Part shown: positions 1 to 6,871 of the stretch, piece after piece
How the letters are laid out: each line of letters begins with the position of its first letter
How positions within the stretch are numbered: position 1 is the stretch's first letter
NCBI GenBank assembly: GCA_023415655.1
Contig: JAEZKD010000120.1
Span: 1 to 11,021 of the forward strand
Direction: 5' to 3'
Length of the DNA: 11,021 nucleotides
From: Bacillota bacterium
GTDB lineage: Bacteria > Bacillota > Clostridia > Lachnospirales > Lachnospiraceae
Notes under the pieces: generated by a model
Told to the model about the DNA's origin: nothing
The model's input: only the letters and a program-made list of their open reading frames with translations
Databases searched by the model: none
Made by a program: the position numbers and the translations under genes

Positions 1-399
1 GTGGAAGAATTCTCAAAGGCAGTACCAATTGAAGAGTCGGTTCAAATTAAGGTGAGAAGTATAATGGGAACAGAAATACCTCTTGTTGAGTATGAACAAG
101 ATCAGCTGACGGAACCAAGCTATGCATTTTATGATACTCGTTTATCCTTGGATGAGGCAACGAATCGCTTTATGAGGGTGAAAGAGTTAACGCTACGCCT
201 TGCAACGATTGATAATTCTGCTTATCGTCTTGCAGTCAATATCAAGAAAACTCAGATGCGAGCGAATGCTCTAAAGAATATTACAATTCCTTATTATCAA
301 GCGTTAACCAAATCCATTGCAGAGAGTCTTGAACAAAAGGACCTTGAAGAATTTACAAGACTTAAAGTAATTAAACAGCATAAGAATAGGGAAAACTAG
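1..399 (+). CDS. atpD: V-type ATP synthase subunit D, C-terminal part (5' end outside window)
   Basis: The open frame runs in from the left edge and ends at TAG 397-399, giving 132 residues. Family members are usually about 200-220 residues, so roughly the first third is missing. The GTG at position 1 is probably an internal Val codon, not a start. Subunit D is the central-stalk coiled coil that turns inside the catalytic A/B hexamer of V/A-type ATPases. The visible part fits its C-terminal helix: a helical, charged stretch with KKTQMRANALKNITIPYYQ (about residues 82-100) followed by EEFTRLKVIKQHK near the end, matching the family pattern RVNALE..IP.L..TIK..., then E...RLK.IK. Subunit D is often the last gene of the V-ATPase operon, and the stem-loop and new promoter that follow agree. 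Family assignment is fairly sure; the other subunits are not visible. Confidence 0.85.
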   Translation: MEEFSKAVPIEESVQIKVRSIMGTEIPLVEYEQDQLTEPSYAFYDTRLSLDEATNRFMRVKELTLRLATIDNSAYRLAVNIKKTQMRANALKNITIPYYQALTKSIAESLEQKDLEEFTRLKVIKQHKNREN

Positions 400-425
400 G
401 AATACTAACCACAATGCTATGATAC

Positions 426-480
426 AAAGCTTTGATTTCTTTTCCAAACCTTTGAGGTAGGAGAATGAAATCAGAGCTTT
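426..480 (+). terminator. Long stem-loop after atpD, possible terminator without U-tract
   Basis: AAAGCTTTGATTTC (426-439) pairs with GAAATCAGAGCTTT (467-480) over 14 bp with one G-U pair. The loop holds a smaller hairpin, ACCT/AGGT (448-451 with 455-458). It lies 27 nt after the atpD stop and upstream of the deoD promoter, where an operon end is expected. The downstream sequence is CCTTGACTAA, with no T-run, so it is not a canonical intrinsic terminator. It may be a 3'-end stabilising or processing hairpin. Confidence 0.4.
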
Positions 481-516
481 CCTTGACTAAAATGAAAAAA
501 ATCAGTGAGCATTGTT

Positions 517-545
517 TTGCAATTAGACTAAGATTGTGATAAAAT
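517..545 (+). promoter_or_regulatory. Putative sigma-A-type promoter of deoD-deoC-cdd
   Basis: A -35-like TTGCAA (517-522) is followed by a 17-nt spacer and a -10-like TAAAAT (540-545). The TG at 537-538 makes it an extended -10. Transcription would start near 552, giving a leader of about 67 nt before the deoD ATG. It is the best-scoring match by eye in the gap between atpD and deoD. Confidence 0.6.
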
Positions 546-585
546 AGTAAGACCAAGGGATTTTAATAGAAAATTCATGAGTATT

Positions 586-606
586 TTTGAAATTTAAATG
601 TTCAAA
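586..606 (+). promoter_or_regulatory. Palindrome in the deoD leader, possible operator
   Basis: TTTGAA (586-591) and TTCAAA (601-606) form an inverted repeat around ATTTAAATG. It lies downstream of the predicted start point, and its right half overlaps the first As of the deoD ribosome binding site (AAAGGAG, 604-610). It could be a repressor site or a weak RNA hairpin. TTGAA/TTCAA half-sites recall the DeoR operator of Bacillus as I remember it, but the spacing differs. AT-rich palindromes arise easily by chance. Confidence 0.25.
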
Positions 607-618
607 GGAGAATTGAGT

Positions 619-1329
619 ATGAGTTGTACACCAACACCACACAACGGGGCTAAGGTTGGCGATATCGCAAAAACCGTATTAATGCCAGGTGATCCGTTAA
701 GAGCAAAATTTATTGCTGAGACTTATCTTGAAGACGTTACATGTTTTAATACAGTTCGTAATATGTTTGGATATACAGGAACTTATAAGGGTAAAAAAGT
801 TTCTGTTATGGGCGGCGGAATGGGGATGCCATCCATTGGTATCTATTCTTACGAGCTATATAATTTCTACGGTGTAGACAACATTATCCGTATTGGTTCC
901 GCAGGCGGTATCTCTGATGAGATTCATGTAAGAGACATTGTTATTGGTATGGGTGCAAGTACCAATTCTAACTTTGCACATCAGTATGAATTACCAGGAA
1001 CCATAGCACCAATCTGTAGCTATGAATTATTAGAGAAGGCAGTAACAGCTGCTAAGAATCTGAATGTTAAGACTGTGGTTGGCAATATCTTATCCTCCGA
1101 CACATTCTATGACGATAACAAAACTTCTTCTGATAAATGGAAGAAGATGGGTGTTCTTTGCGTGGAAATGGAAGCTGCAGCTCTTTATTTAAATGCTGCA
1201 AGAGCAGGGAAAAAGGCGCTTTGTATCTTAACCATCTCTGATCACTTGTACACAGGGGAATCTTTATCCGCAGAGGATCGTCAGGTTTCTTTTAGAGAAA
1301 TGATGGAAGTAGCGTTGGAACTTGCATAA
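619..1329 (+). CDS. deoD: Purine nucleoside phosphorylase, DeoD type
   Basis: A 236-residue cytoplasmic enzyme that phosphorolyses purine ribo- and deoxyribonucleosides to free base and (deoxy)ribose-1-phosphate; the bacterial family is hexameric. It belongs to the PNP_UDP family and is close to E. coli DeoD in length (239). Visible marks are TPHNGAKVGD near the N-terminus (His8, equivalent to the His donated across the subunit interface), the phosphate-site MPGDPLRAK (22-30, Arg28), VMGGGMGMPS, RIGSAGG, the nucleoside-binding CVEMEAAALY, and SDHL carrying the general-acid Asp. The ATG at 619 is chosen because AAAGGAG (604-610) sits 8 nt ahead; the in-frame ATG at 598 has no such site. It is the first gene of the deoD-deoC-cdd operon, 29 nt before deoC. 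No oddities were seen. Confidence 0.95.
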   Translation: MSCTPTPHNGAKVGDIAKTVLMPGDPLRAKFIAETYLEDVTCFNTVRNMFGYTGTYKGKKVSVMGGGMGMPSIGIYSYELYNFYGVDNIIRIGSAGGISDEIHVRDIVIGMGASTNSNFAHQYELPGTIAPICSYELLEKAVTAAKNLNVKTVVGNILSSDTFYDDNKTSSDKWKKMGVLCVEMEAAALYLNAARAGKKALCILTISDHLYTGESLSAEDRQVSFREMMEVALELA

Positions 1330-1358
1330 CCATTCATAGAATAAGTGAGGATATTAAG

Positions 1359-2024
1359 ATGGAAAATAAACAAATTTTTGAGACAGTTGATCATACACTG
1401 TTGACCCAAACTGCAACCTGGAATGAAATTAAGCAGATTTGTGATGATGCAATTCAATACAAAACAGCTTCTGTTTGTATTCCTCCTTCCTTTGTAAAAC
1501 GTGCAAAGGACTATGTTCAGAATCAGATTGCAATCTGTACTGTCATCGGATTCCCAAATGGATATAATACAACTGCAGTAAAAGCTTATGAAACTAAAGA
1601 TGCAATTGAAAATGGGGCCGATGAGATTGATATGGTGATTAATCTTGGAGACTTAAAAGATGGTAATTACGATGCAATCGAGAAAGAAATTCGTAGCTTA
1701 AAGGAAATCTGTGGAGATAAAATTCTTAAGGTAATTATTGAAACTTGTCTCTTAACAGACGAAGAAAAGATTAAAATGTGTGAAGTTGTAACCAATAGTG
1801 GAGCAGACTATATTAAAACCTCCACAGGATTTTCAACATCTGGAGCAACCTTTGCTGACATTGAATTATTTGCAAAACACATAGGACCTAATGTTAAGAT
1901 GAAGGCTGCTGGTGGAATTAGCTCCTTCGATGATGCCAAAAAATTCATTTCTCTAGGAGCTTCTCGACTAGGAACTAGCCGTATTATTAAGTTAGCAAAG
2001 AATGAACAAGCACAAGGATATTAA
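1359..2024 (+). CDS. deoC: Deoxyribose-phosphate aldolase
   Basis: A 221-residue class I aldolase (TIM barrel) that cleaves 2-deoxyribose-5-phosphate to acetaldehyde and glyceraldehyde-3-phosphate, the last step of deoxynucleoside catabolism. The active site is complete: Lys153 in YIKTSTGF (Schiff base), Lys182 in MKAAGG (the pKa-lowering Lys), and Asp91 in EIDMVINLG (proton relay). The N-terminus carries the typical DHTLL motif (11-15), and the C-terminus has GASRLGTS for phosphate binding. Length is normal for short bacterial DeoC. The ATG follows AGTGAGG (1344-1350) by 8 nt. It lies 29 nt after deoD, so it is co-transcribed, and it consumes the deoxyribose phosphate made by DeoD after isomerisation by a phosphopentomutase not present here. 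Confidence 0.96.
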   Translation: MENKQIFETVDHTLLTQTATWNEIKQICDDAIQYKTASVCIPPSFVKRAKDYVQNQIAICTVIGFPNGYNTTAVKAYETKDAIENGADEIDMVINLGDLKDGNYDAIEKEIRSLKEICGDKILKVIIETCLLTDEEKIKMCEVVTNSGADYIKTSTGFSTSGATFADIELFAKHIGPNVKMKAAGGISSFDDAKKFISLGASRLGTSRIIKLAKNEQAQGY

Positions 2025-2067
2025 GAACTCGTGAATTGACTGATAATCAAAAAGGAGGATGTTTGCC

Positions 2068-2589
2068 ATGAGTCAAGAGGATAAGAGTAAGCAGCTATTC
2101 CCTGTAGTGAGAAGTAAGGGAGAACTAGCATCCAAAGAGAAGGAGAAACTACCATCCGATGAAGTTATGAGTGATTTGATTATCAAAGATATGATTTCAC
2201 AGGCTATTGGTATGTTAAAAAAAGCCTATACCCCTTATTCCAATTTCACGGTAGGAGCAGCATTATTAGGAAAAAGTAAAAAAATATATACTGGATGTAA
2301 TATTGAAAATGCATGCTACACGCCGACCAATTGTGCAGAACGTACTGCATTTTTTAAAGCGGTGAGTGAGGGTGAAAGGGAATTTATTGGTATTGCAATT
2401 GTTGGTGGTAAGAACGCAAAAATTACAGACTATTGTCCACCATGTGGAGTATGTCGACAAGTAATGCAAGAGTTCTGTGATCCAAAGAAGTTTATTGTTA
2501 TTTTAGCACGTTCTGTAGATGATTATTGGGCATATACGTTAGAGGATTTATTGCCACTTGGTTTTTCTGTAAAGAATTTAGATACTTAA
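2068..2589 (+). CDS. cdd: Cytidine deaminase with N-terminal extension
   Basis: A 173-residue zinc-dependent hydrolase that deaminates cytidine and deoxycytidine to uridine and deoxyuridine. The zinc site is intact: NCAERTAF (Cys89 and catalytic Glu91) and PCGVCRQ (Cys126, Cys129). TPYSNFTVGAAL and GCNIENA are the substrate-binding family motifs. The homotetrameric form is usually about 130-136 residues; here a lysine/glutamate-rich, probably disordered stretch of about 35 residues precedes the domain. The start is set by AAAGGAGG (2051-2058), 9 nt ahead of the ATG at 2068. The in-frame ATG at 2059 touches this site and is too close. A shorter start at 2167 lacks a well-placed site but would give a normal-length enzyme. 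It is the third gene of the operon, 43 nt after deoC, followed by a terminator. Confidence 0.94.
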   Translation: MSQEDKSKQLFPVVRSKGELASKEKEKLPSDEVMSDLIIKDMISQAIGMLKKAYTPYSNFTVGAALLGKSKKIYTGCNIENACYTPTNCAERTAFFKAVSEGEREFIGIAIVGGKNAKITDYCPPCGVCRQVMQEFCDPKKFIVILARSVDDYWAYTLEDLLPLGFSVKNLDT

Positions 2590-2614
2590 GACATCATTGT
2601 ATAGAAGTAATATG

Positions 2615-2658
2615 AATGGTAGAGGAATTGTTTGTTAACAATTCTCTACCATTTTTTT
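2615..2658 (+). terminator. Intrinsic terminator of deoD-deoC-cdd
   Basis: AATGGTAGA (2615-2623) plus GAATTGTT (2625-2632) pair with AACAATTC (2637-2644) plus TCTACCATT (2645-2653). The stem is about 17 bp with one bulged G at 2624 and a TGTT loop, followed by T7 (2652-2658). It is a classic intrinsic terminator 26 nt after the cdd stop. Confidence 0.92.
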
Positions 2659-2942
2659 GACTATTTTTAGACTAAAAATCACATAAAAAAGTAAGGTAAA
2701 ATAGATTGGGATAATCACTCCTTTCCATTCTATATCCTTCTATTTATTCCAGTATATAACTATATTACCATGAGAAATCACCTAGAAAAGGTGTGTCTTT
2801 TTTGTTATCCTTTCACTAATTAAAAATATTGTTTGATAATATCTTTCACCGGAATAAATAACGAAAAAAAAGTCACACTAAAGGTAGAAATTTTTCTTTG
2901 AGAAAATTCTATATAAAAGGATACATTTTGGAGGAGACAGTA
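2659..2942 (+). other. Non-coding gap before the BMP lipoprotein gene
   Basis: About 285 nt of very AT-rich sequence with no convincing ORF. It holds the candidate promoter at 2812-2840. There is also a short hairpin, CACCT/AGGTG (2779-2783 with 2789-2793), before a T-rich stretch, too weak to call a terminator. A widely spaced 10-nt inverted repeat, TATTTATTCC (2741-2750) and GGAATAAATA (2851-2860), is perfect but 100 nt apart and may be chance. I looked for a purine riboswitch core because of the gene downstream and did not find one. Confidence 0.6.
2812..2840 (+). promoter_or_regulatory. Putative promoter of the nucleoside ABC transporter operon
   Basis: TTCACT (2812-2817, four of six -35 bases) is followed by a 17-nt spacer and GATAAT (2835-2840, five of six -10 bases). 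The start would be near 2847, giving a leader of about 95 nt. It is the best-spaced pair found by eye in the gap, but the -35 box is modest. Confidence 0.45.
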
Positions 2943-4028
2943 ATGAGAAGAATCATGTCATTCATGCTTGGGCTTACATTAACAGCTGCGTTATTTTCAG
3001 GTTGTGGTAAGAAAAATACAAGTGACGATTCAAACAAAACAGCACAAGGCTACGAATTAGCACTTGTAACAGATGTGGGTACAATCAATGACAAATCATT
3101 CAACCAAGGTGCTTGGGAAGGTTTAACAGCATATGCTGATGAACATGACAAGACCTACAAGTATTATCAGCCAACAGAAGCAACAACTGCAGCTATCTTA
3201 GATAGTATTAATCTTGCAGTTCGTGGTGGAGCAAAATTAGTAGTATGCCCAGGATTTAAGTTTGCTGAAGCCTTATATGAAGCGCAGACTACATATCCAG
3301 AGGTGAAATTCATCATCTTGGATAGTCAGCCAGAAAAAGACTCTGATGTTAAAATCAATGATAATGTTTATTCTATCTTCTATGCAGAAGAACAAGCTGG
3401 TTTCTTAGCTGGTTATGCTGCAGTAAAAGAAGGATATACAAAATTAGGTTTCATGGGTGGCATGGCAGCACCAGCTGTAGTACGTTTTGGTTTAGGTTAT
3501 GTACTAGGTGCAGAAACAGCTGCAAAAGAATTAGGAATTGAAGCAATTGACATGAAGTATCATTATACTGGTAGCTTTAGTGCAACACCAGAAGCTCAGA
3601 CTACAGCCGCATCCTGGTATCAAAGTGGTACACAAGTTATCTTTGGTTGTGGTGGAGCTGTTGGTAACTCTGTAATGGCAGCAGCACAGGATGCCAATGG
3701 TAAAGTAATTGGTGTTGACGTTGATCAAAGCAGTGAATCTACAACAGTGATTACATCTGCAATGAAATTACTTTCTAAGTCTGTATATGATGGAATTACT
3801 TCCTACTATGAAGGTGTATTCCCTGGTGGACAGGCAATTACTCTTGATGTAACAACTCAAAGCATTGGCCTTCCAATGGAAACATCTAAGTTTGAAAACT
3901 TTACACAGGCTGATTATGAAGAAGTATATGCAAGATTAGTATCTGGTGAATATGCTCCTGAAGTAGATGGAATTAGTGAGGTTACAGAATTACCATTATC
4001 TATCGTAAAGATTGATGAAGTAAAATAA
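2943..4028 (+). CDS. BMP-family nucleoside-binding lipoprotein (NupN/PnrA-like)
   Basis: A 361-residue extracytoplasmic substrate-binding lipoprotein of an ABC importer. The N-terminus MRRIMSFMLGLTLTAALF is a short lipoprotein signal peptide ending in FSGC, with the lipidated Cys at 21 and a Ser/Asn/Asp/Lys linker after it. The mature part opens with ELALVTDVGTINDKSFNQ (38-55), the hallmark of the BMP/PnrA family of purine nucleoside receptors; GVDVDQS in the second lobe is also typical. The start at ATG 2943 is chosen because GGAGGAG (2930-2936) lies 6 nt ahead and because it gives a proper signal peptide. The upstream TTG at 2898 would bury the signal. It heads a four-gene operon next to deoD-deoC-cdd, which argues for nucleosides, not another BMP substrate. 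Homologues are NupN of Bacillus and BmpA of Lactococcus. The exact substrate is inferred. Confidence 0.93.
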   Translation: MRRIMSFMLGLTLTAALFSGCGKKNTSDDSNKTAQGYELALVTDVGTINDKSFNQGAWEGLTAYADEHDKTYKYYQPTEATTAAILDSINLAVRGGAKLVVCPGFKFAEALYEAQTTYPEVKFIILDSQPEKDSDVKINDNVYSIFYAEEQAGFLAGYAAVKEGYTKLGFMGGMAAPAVVRFGLGYVLGAETAAKELGIEAIDMKYHYTGSFSATPEAQTTAASWYQSGTQVIFGCGGAVGNSVMAAAQDANGKVIGVDVDQSSESTTVITSAMKLLSKSVYDGITSYYEGVFPGGQAITLDVTTQSIGLPMETSKFENFTQADYEEVYARLVSGEYAPEVDGISEVTELPLSIVKIDEVK

Positions 4029-4038
4029 TAATGGGAGG

Positions 4039-4084
4039 TGCTGTTACAGATGGGCATAGAATGCCCGAATGTAGCAGCATTTTT
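4039..4084 (+). terminator. Intercistronic terminator/attenuator hairpin in the transporter operon
   Basis: TGCTGTTACA (4039-4048) pairs with TGTAGCAGCA (4070-4079), including one G-U pair. After a small GA/AA internal loop, TGGGCAT (4051-4057) pairs with ATGCCCG (4061-4067) across an AGA loop. T5 (4080-4084) follows directly. It lies between the lipoprotein stop and the ATPase start. Such partial terminators are common after binding-protein genes and would give more lipoprotein than membrane components. It may also protect the 3' end of the upstream message. Confidence 0.75.
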
Positions 4085-4091
4085 ACGGTAA
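4050..4091 (+). CDS. Possible 13-codon leader ORF inside the attenuator hairpin
   Basis: ATG at 4050 opens a frame encoding MGIECPNVAAFLR and stops at TAA 4089-4091. A strong Shine-Dalgarno sequence, GGGAGG (4033-4038), lies 11 nt ahead, slightly far but usable. The ORF spans the loop and whole right arm of the hairpin at 4039-4084, and its stop falls just before the ATPase ribosome binding site. A translating ribosome would open the hairpin and reach the next start, so it could couple transporter expression to translation. Nothing in the peptide suggests amino-acid sensing. Chance occurrence of so short an ORF is likely enough to keep confidence low; the GGAGG could be a relic. Confidence 0.3.
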   Translation: MGIECPNVAAFLR

Positions 4092-4109
4092 AGAAAGGGA
4101 GAGAAGGTT

Positions 4110-5639
4110 TTGGAATATATTATTGAAATGCTTAATATCACCAAAGAGTTCCCGGGAATTATTGCGAATGATAATATCACATTGCGTTTAAAAAAGGGTG
4201 AGATTCATGCATTACTTGGTGAAAATGGTGCAGGAAAATCTACGCTTATGAGTGTATTATTTGGACTATACCAACCTGAAAAAGGCCAGATTAAGGTAAG
4301 AGGAAAAGAAGTTAATATCAACGGTCCAATTATGGCAAATTCCCTTGGAATAGGAATGGTGCATCAGCACTTTAAACTCGTTCATAATTTCACAGTATTA
4401 CAGAACATTATTCTTGGTGTAGAAACCGTATCCGGTGGTTTCTTAAAAATGGATGAAGCAAGAAAGAGAGTTCTAGAACTTTCAGAACGTTATCATTTAC
4501 AGATAGACCCAGATGCATATATTAAGGATATCACCGTAGGTATGCAACAACGAGTAGAGATCCTTAAGATGCTATACAAAAATAATGATATACTCATCTT
4601 TGATGAACCAACGGCGGTTCTAACTCCTCAAGAAATAGATGAATTAATGAATATTATGAAAGGCTTAGTAAAAGAAGGAAAGTCGATCTTATTCATTACT
4701 CATAAATTAAATGAAATTAAAGAGGTTGCAAATCGTTGTTCGGTACTACGAAGAGGTCAATACATTGGTACCGTAGATGTTGCTACCACAGACAAGGAAA
4801 CAATGTCTGAGATGATGGTTGGTAGAAAGGTTAACTTTAAGGTAGATAAGAAAGAAGCAAAACCAACTACTTCGGTACTTGAGGTCTCTAACTTAACCGT
4901 GCATTCCAAACAAAAAGGAAATAAAAAACCACTCGTTCATAATGTGTCCTTTGAAGTAAAGAAGGGTGAGATCGTAAGTATCGCAGGAATTGATGGAAAT
5001 GGTCAATCGGAGTTAATCGAAGCAATTACTGGACTAATCAAGAATGATCAAGGAAAAGTAATCCTCAATCAAAAGGATATCACAAAAGAAAAAATTCGTT
5101 ATCGTAATACCCATGGACTCTCACATATTCCAGAGGACCGTCATAAGCATGGACTTGTATTAGATTATTCGATTGAAGATAATCTCGTCCTTCAGGAATA
5201 TTTTACAAAGAAATATCAAAAATTTGGTTTTATTAAGCGGAGAGCGATTCGTAAAAATGCAGTTGATTTAATCGAACAGTATGATATTCGAAGTGGACAA
5301 GGCCCAATTACTACGACGAGAGCAATGTCAGGTGGCAATCAACAGAAGGTCATTATAGCACGTGAAATTCAAAGAAAACCTGACCTCTTAATTGCAGTAC
5401 AGCCAACGAGAGGCTTAGATGTTGGTGCAATCGAATCCGTTCACAAACAGCTTGTAAAAGAAAGAGATCGTGGTAGCGCTGTTCTACTTGTCTCTTTTGA
5501 ATTGGATGAAGTTATGAATCTAAGTGATCGAATCTTAGTTATGTACGAAGGTGAGATTGTTGCTAACTTAAATCCAAAAGAAGTAACAATTCAGGAATTA
5601 GGCCTTTATATGGCTGGATCGAAAAGGGGGAAAGCTTAA
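4110..5639 (+). CDS. Nucleoside ABC transporter ATP-binding protein with two ATPase domains (NupO-like)
   Basis: A 509-residue cytoplasmic ATPase subunit with two fused nucleotide-binding domains, the layout of the sugar/nucleoside (CUT2/BMP) class. Domain 1 is complete: Walker A GENGAGKST (37-45), Q-loop Gln86, signature TVGMQQR (142-148), Walker B ILIFDEP (161-167, Glu166) and switch His198. Domain 2 is degenerate: Walker A GIDGNGQSE (293-301) lacks the Lys, and IAVQPTRGLD (428-437) has Ala and Gln in place of the Walker B acids, while the signature SGGNQQ (407-412) is perfect. This asymmetry is normal for the family. The start is TTG at 4110, with GGGAG (4097-4101) 8 nt ahead; the next ATG (4128) is too far from any site. 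Its stop overlaps the permease start in TAATG, so the two are translationally coupled. Bacillus NupO is the likely counterpart. Confidence 0.94.
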   Translation: MEYIIEMLNITKEFPGIIANDNITLRLKKGEIHALLGENGAGKSTLMSVLFGLYQPEKGQIKVRGKEVNINGPIMANSLGIGMVHQHFKLVHNFTVLQNIILGVETVSGGFLKMDEARKRVLELSERYHLQIDPDAYIKDITVGMQQRVEILKMLYKNNDILIFDEPTAVLTPQEIDELMNIMKGLVKEGKSILFITHKLNEIKEVANRCSVLRRGQYIGTVDVATTDKETMSEMMVGRKVNFKVDKKEAKPTTSVLEVSNLTVHSKQKGNKKPLVHNVSFEVKKGEIVSIAGIDGNGQSELIEAITGLIKNDQGKVILNQKDITKEKIRYRNTHGLSHIPEDRHKHGLVLDYSIEDNLVLQEYFTKKYQKFGFIKRRAIRKNAVDLIEQYDIRSGQGPITTTRAMSGGNQQKVIIAREIQRKPDLLIAVQPTRGLDVGAIESVHKQLVKERDRGSAVLLVSFELDEVMNLSDRILVMYEGEIVANLNPKEVTIQELGLYMAGSKRGKA

Positions 5640-6871
5640 TGGAAAACAATCGTAAAGCAAAGACAAAGCGTAAGATGTCGATTCATATGGGCCTTATCTC
5701 CTCTATCTCGGCAATCTTAATTGGTTTGTTTGTTGGATTCATCATCCTATTAATCAGTAATCCAGCCCAAGCAGTAGGTGGTTTTACAACCATTCTCACA
5801 GGTGCTTTCTCTGAAGGAATGAGAGGGATTGGGCAGGTTCTTTACTATGCAACGCCAATTATCTGTACTGGTTTGAGCGTTGGGTTCGCTTTCAAAACAG
5901 GGTTATTTAATATTGGTGCTTCTGGTCAGTTTATCGTAGGAGCACTTGCATCCGTCATAGTAGGTATTACATGTACGTCTCTTGGCAATGTACATTGGGT
6001 TGTTGCCTTAATTGCAGCTGTAATTGCAGGTGCATTGTGGGCACTCATCCCAGGTATCTTAAAAGCCTATGCTAACATCAATGAAGTAATAGCATGTATT
6101 ATGACAAACTACATTGGTATGTATCTGGTGAACTGGATTATCAAGGATTCTCCAGCATTATATAATCGACTAGAAAACAGATCAAAACCAGTTGCCTCTA
6201 CTGCAATTATTCCAAAAGCTGGTTTGAATGAAATATTTACAGGCTCTTATGTAAACCTTGGTATTGTAATCGCCATTGGTGCAGCGATTCTCCTCTATAT
6301 TGTTTTAACGAAAACAACCTTTGGATATGAGTTAAGAGCCGTTGGTTTTAATCGTGATGCGAGTAAATATGCTGGTATCAATGAAAAGAAAAGCATTATG
6401 TTATCCCTGACGATCTCTGGTGCTTTGGCTGGTCTTGGTGGTGGTCTATTCTATCTTGCAGGCTCAGGACAGTACATTGAGGTTGTGGATGAACTTGCAA
6501 CTGCAGGTTTTGACGGTATCTCTGTTGCGTTACTAGGCTTGTCTCATCCAATTGGTATATTGTTGGCAGCGATTTTTATTGCATTTATTCAACAGGGTGG
6601 TTTTTATCTTCAGTTGTATGATTTCTCAAATGAGATTATCGAGATTATTATTGCGGTTATTATCTACTTTAGTGCCTTCTCTATGATTGTTCGTGCATTT
6701 ATTACAAAGAGAAGCAAACGAAAGAAGGAAAATGATACAACAGGAATGCCGGATTCTGCAAGTGCTCAAATTCCAGCTCCATTACATCAGGCTATGCCAG
6801 GTGAAGAAGCAAAGGCAGCAGATGTTGGAGATCAGGTTGAAACGAATGAGGAAGAAGGAGGAGAACAGTAA
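5639..6871 (+). CDS. Nucleoside ABC transporter permease 1 (NupP-like, BPD_transp_2 family)
   Basis: A 410-residue polytopic membrane subunit of the importer. A basic N-terminal segment (MENNRKAKTKRK) precedes the first membrane helix (about 17-40). Several hydrophobic helices follow, with the family motif FKTGLFNIGASGQF in the first third and an EAA-like cytoplasmic loop around LKAYANINEV (about 141-150) that should dock on the ATPase. FGYELRAVGFN and SGALAGLGGGLFYLAGSGQY are also typical of this permease family. The last 54 or so residues (357-410) are a hydrophilic tail, first Lys/Arg-rich and then Glu-rich, with no recognised domain. Start at ATG 5639 after AAGGGGG (5624-5630, 8 nt), overlapping the ATPase stop by 1 nt. 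The 3' end encodes the ribosome binding site of permease 2, and the two genes overlap by 1 nt. Confidence 0.92.
   Translation: MENNRKAKTKRKMSIHMGLISSISAILIGLFVGFIILLISNPAQAVGGFTTILTGAFSEGMRGIGQVLYYATPIICTGLSVGFAFKTGLFNIGASGQFIVGALASVIVGITCTSLGNVHWVVALIAAVIAGALWALIPGILKAYANINEVIACIMTNYIGMYLVNWIIKDSPALYNRLENRSKPVASTAIIPKAGLNEIFTGSYVNLGIVIAIGAAILLYIVLTKTTFGYELRAVGFNRDASKYAGINEKKSIMLSLTISGALAGLGGGLFYLAGSGQYIEVVDELATAGFDGISVALLGLSHPIGILLAAIFIAFIQQGGFYLQLYDFSNEIIEIIIAVIIYFSAFSMIVRAFITKRSKRKKENDTTGMPDSASAQIPAPLHQAMPGEEAKAADVGDQVETNEEEGGEQ

Noticed and set aside
598..618. Alternative upstream ATG for deoD at 598.
   Set aside because: It would place the ribosome binding site inside the coding region; AAAGGAG at 604-610 fits the ATG at 619.
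2779..2803. Short CACCT/AGGTG hairpin before a T-rich stretch, as a second terminator after cdd.
   Set aside because: The stem is only 5 bp and the T-run does not follow directly; the strong terminator at 2615-2658 already ends the operon.
2889..2908. CodY-box-like AT-rich inverted repeat (AATTTT...AAAATT) just upstream of the lipoprotein gene.
   Set aside because: The best 15-nt alignment to the motif as I remember it has four mismatches, mostly in one half, and such repeats are expected by chance in this AT-rich gap.
2590..2942. Purine riboswitch before the nucleoside transporter operon.
   Set aside because: I found no conserved core of that class and no three-way junction with paired loops; the region looks like plain promoter DNA.
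4031..4126. A second frame from ATG 4031 running through the intercistronic hairpin into the ATPase start.
   Set aside because: It has no ribosome binding site ahead of it and crosses the ATPase start out of frame.
4110..5639. Second ATPase domain lacks the Walker A Lys and the Walker B acids.
   Set aside because: This asymmetry is usual for the double-domain ATPases of the BMP/NupO class, so it is not a sign of decay or novelty.
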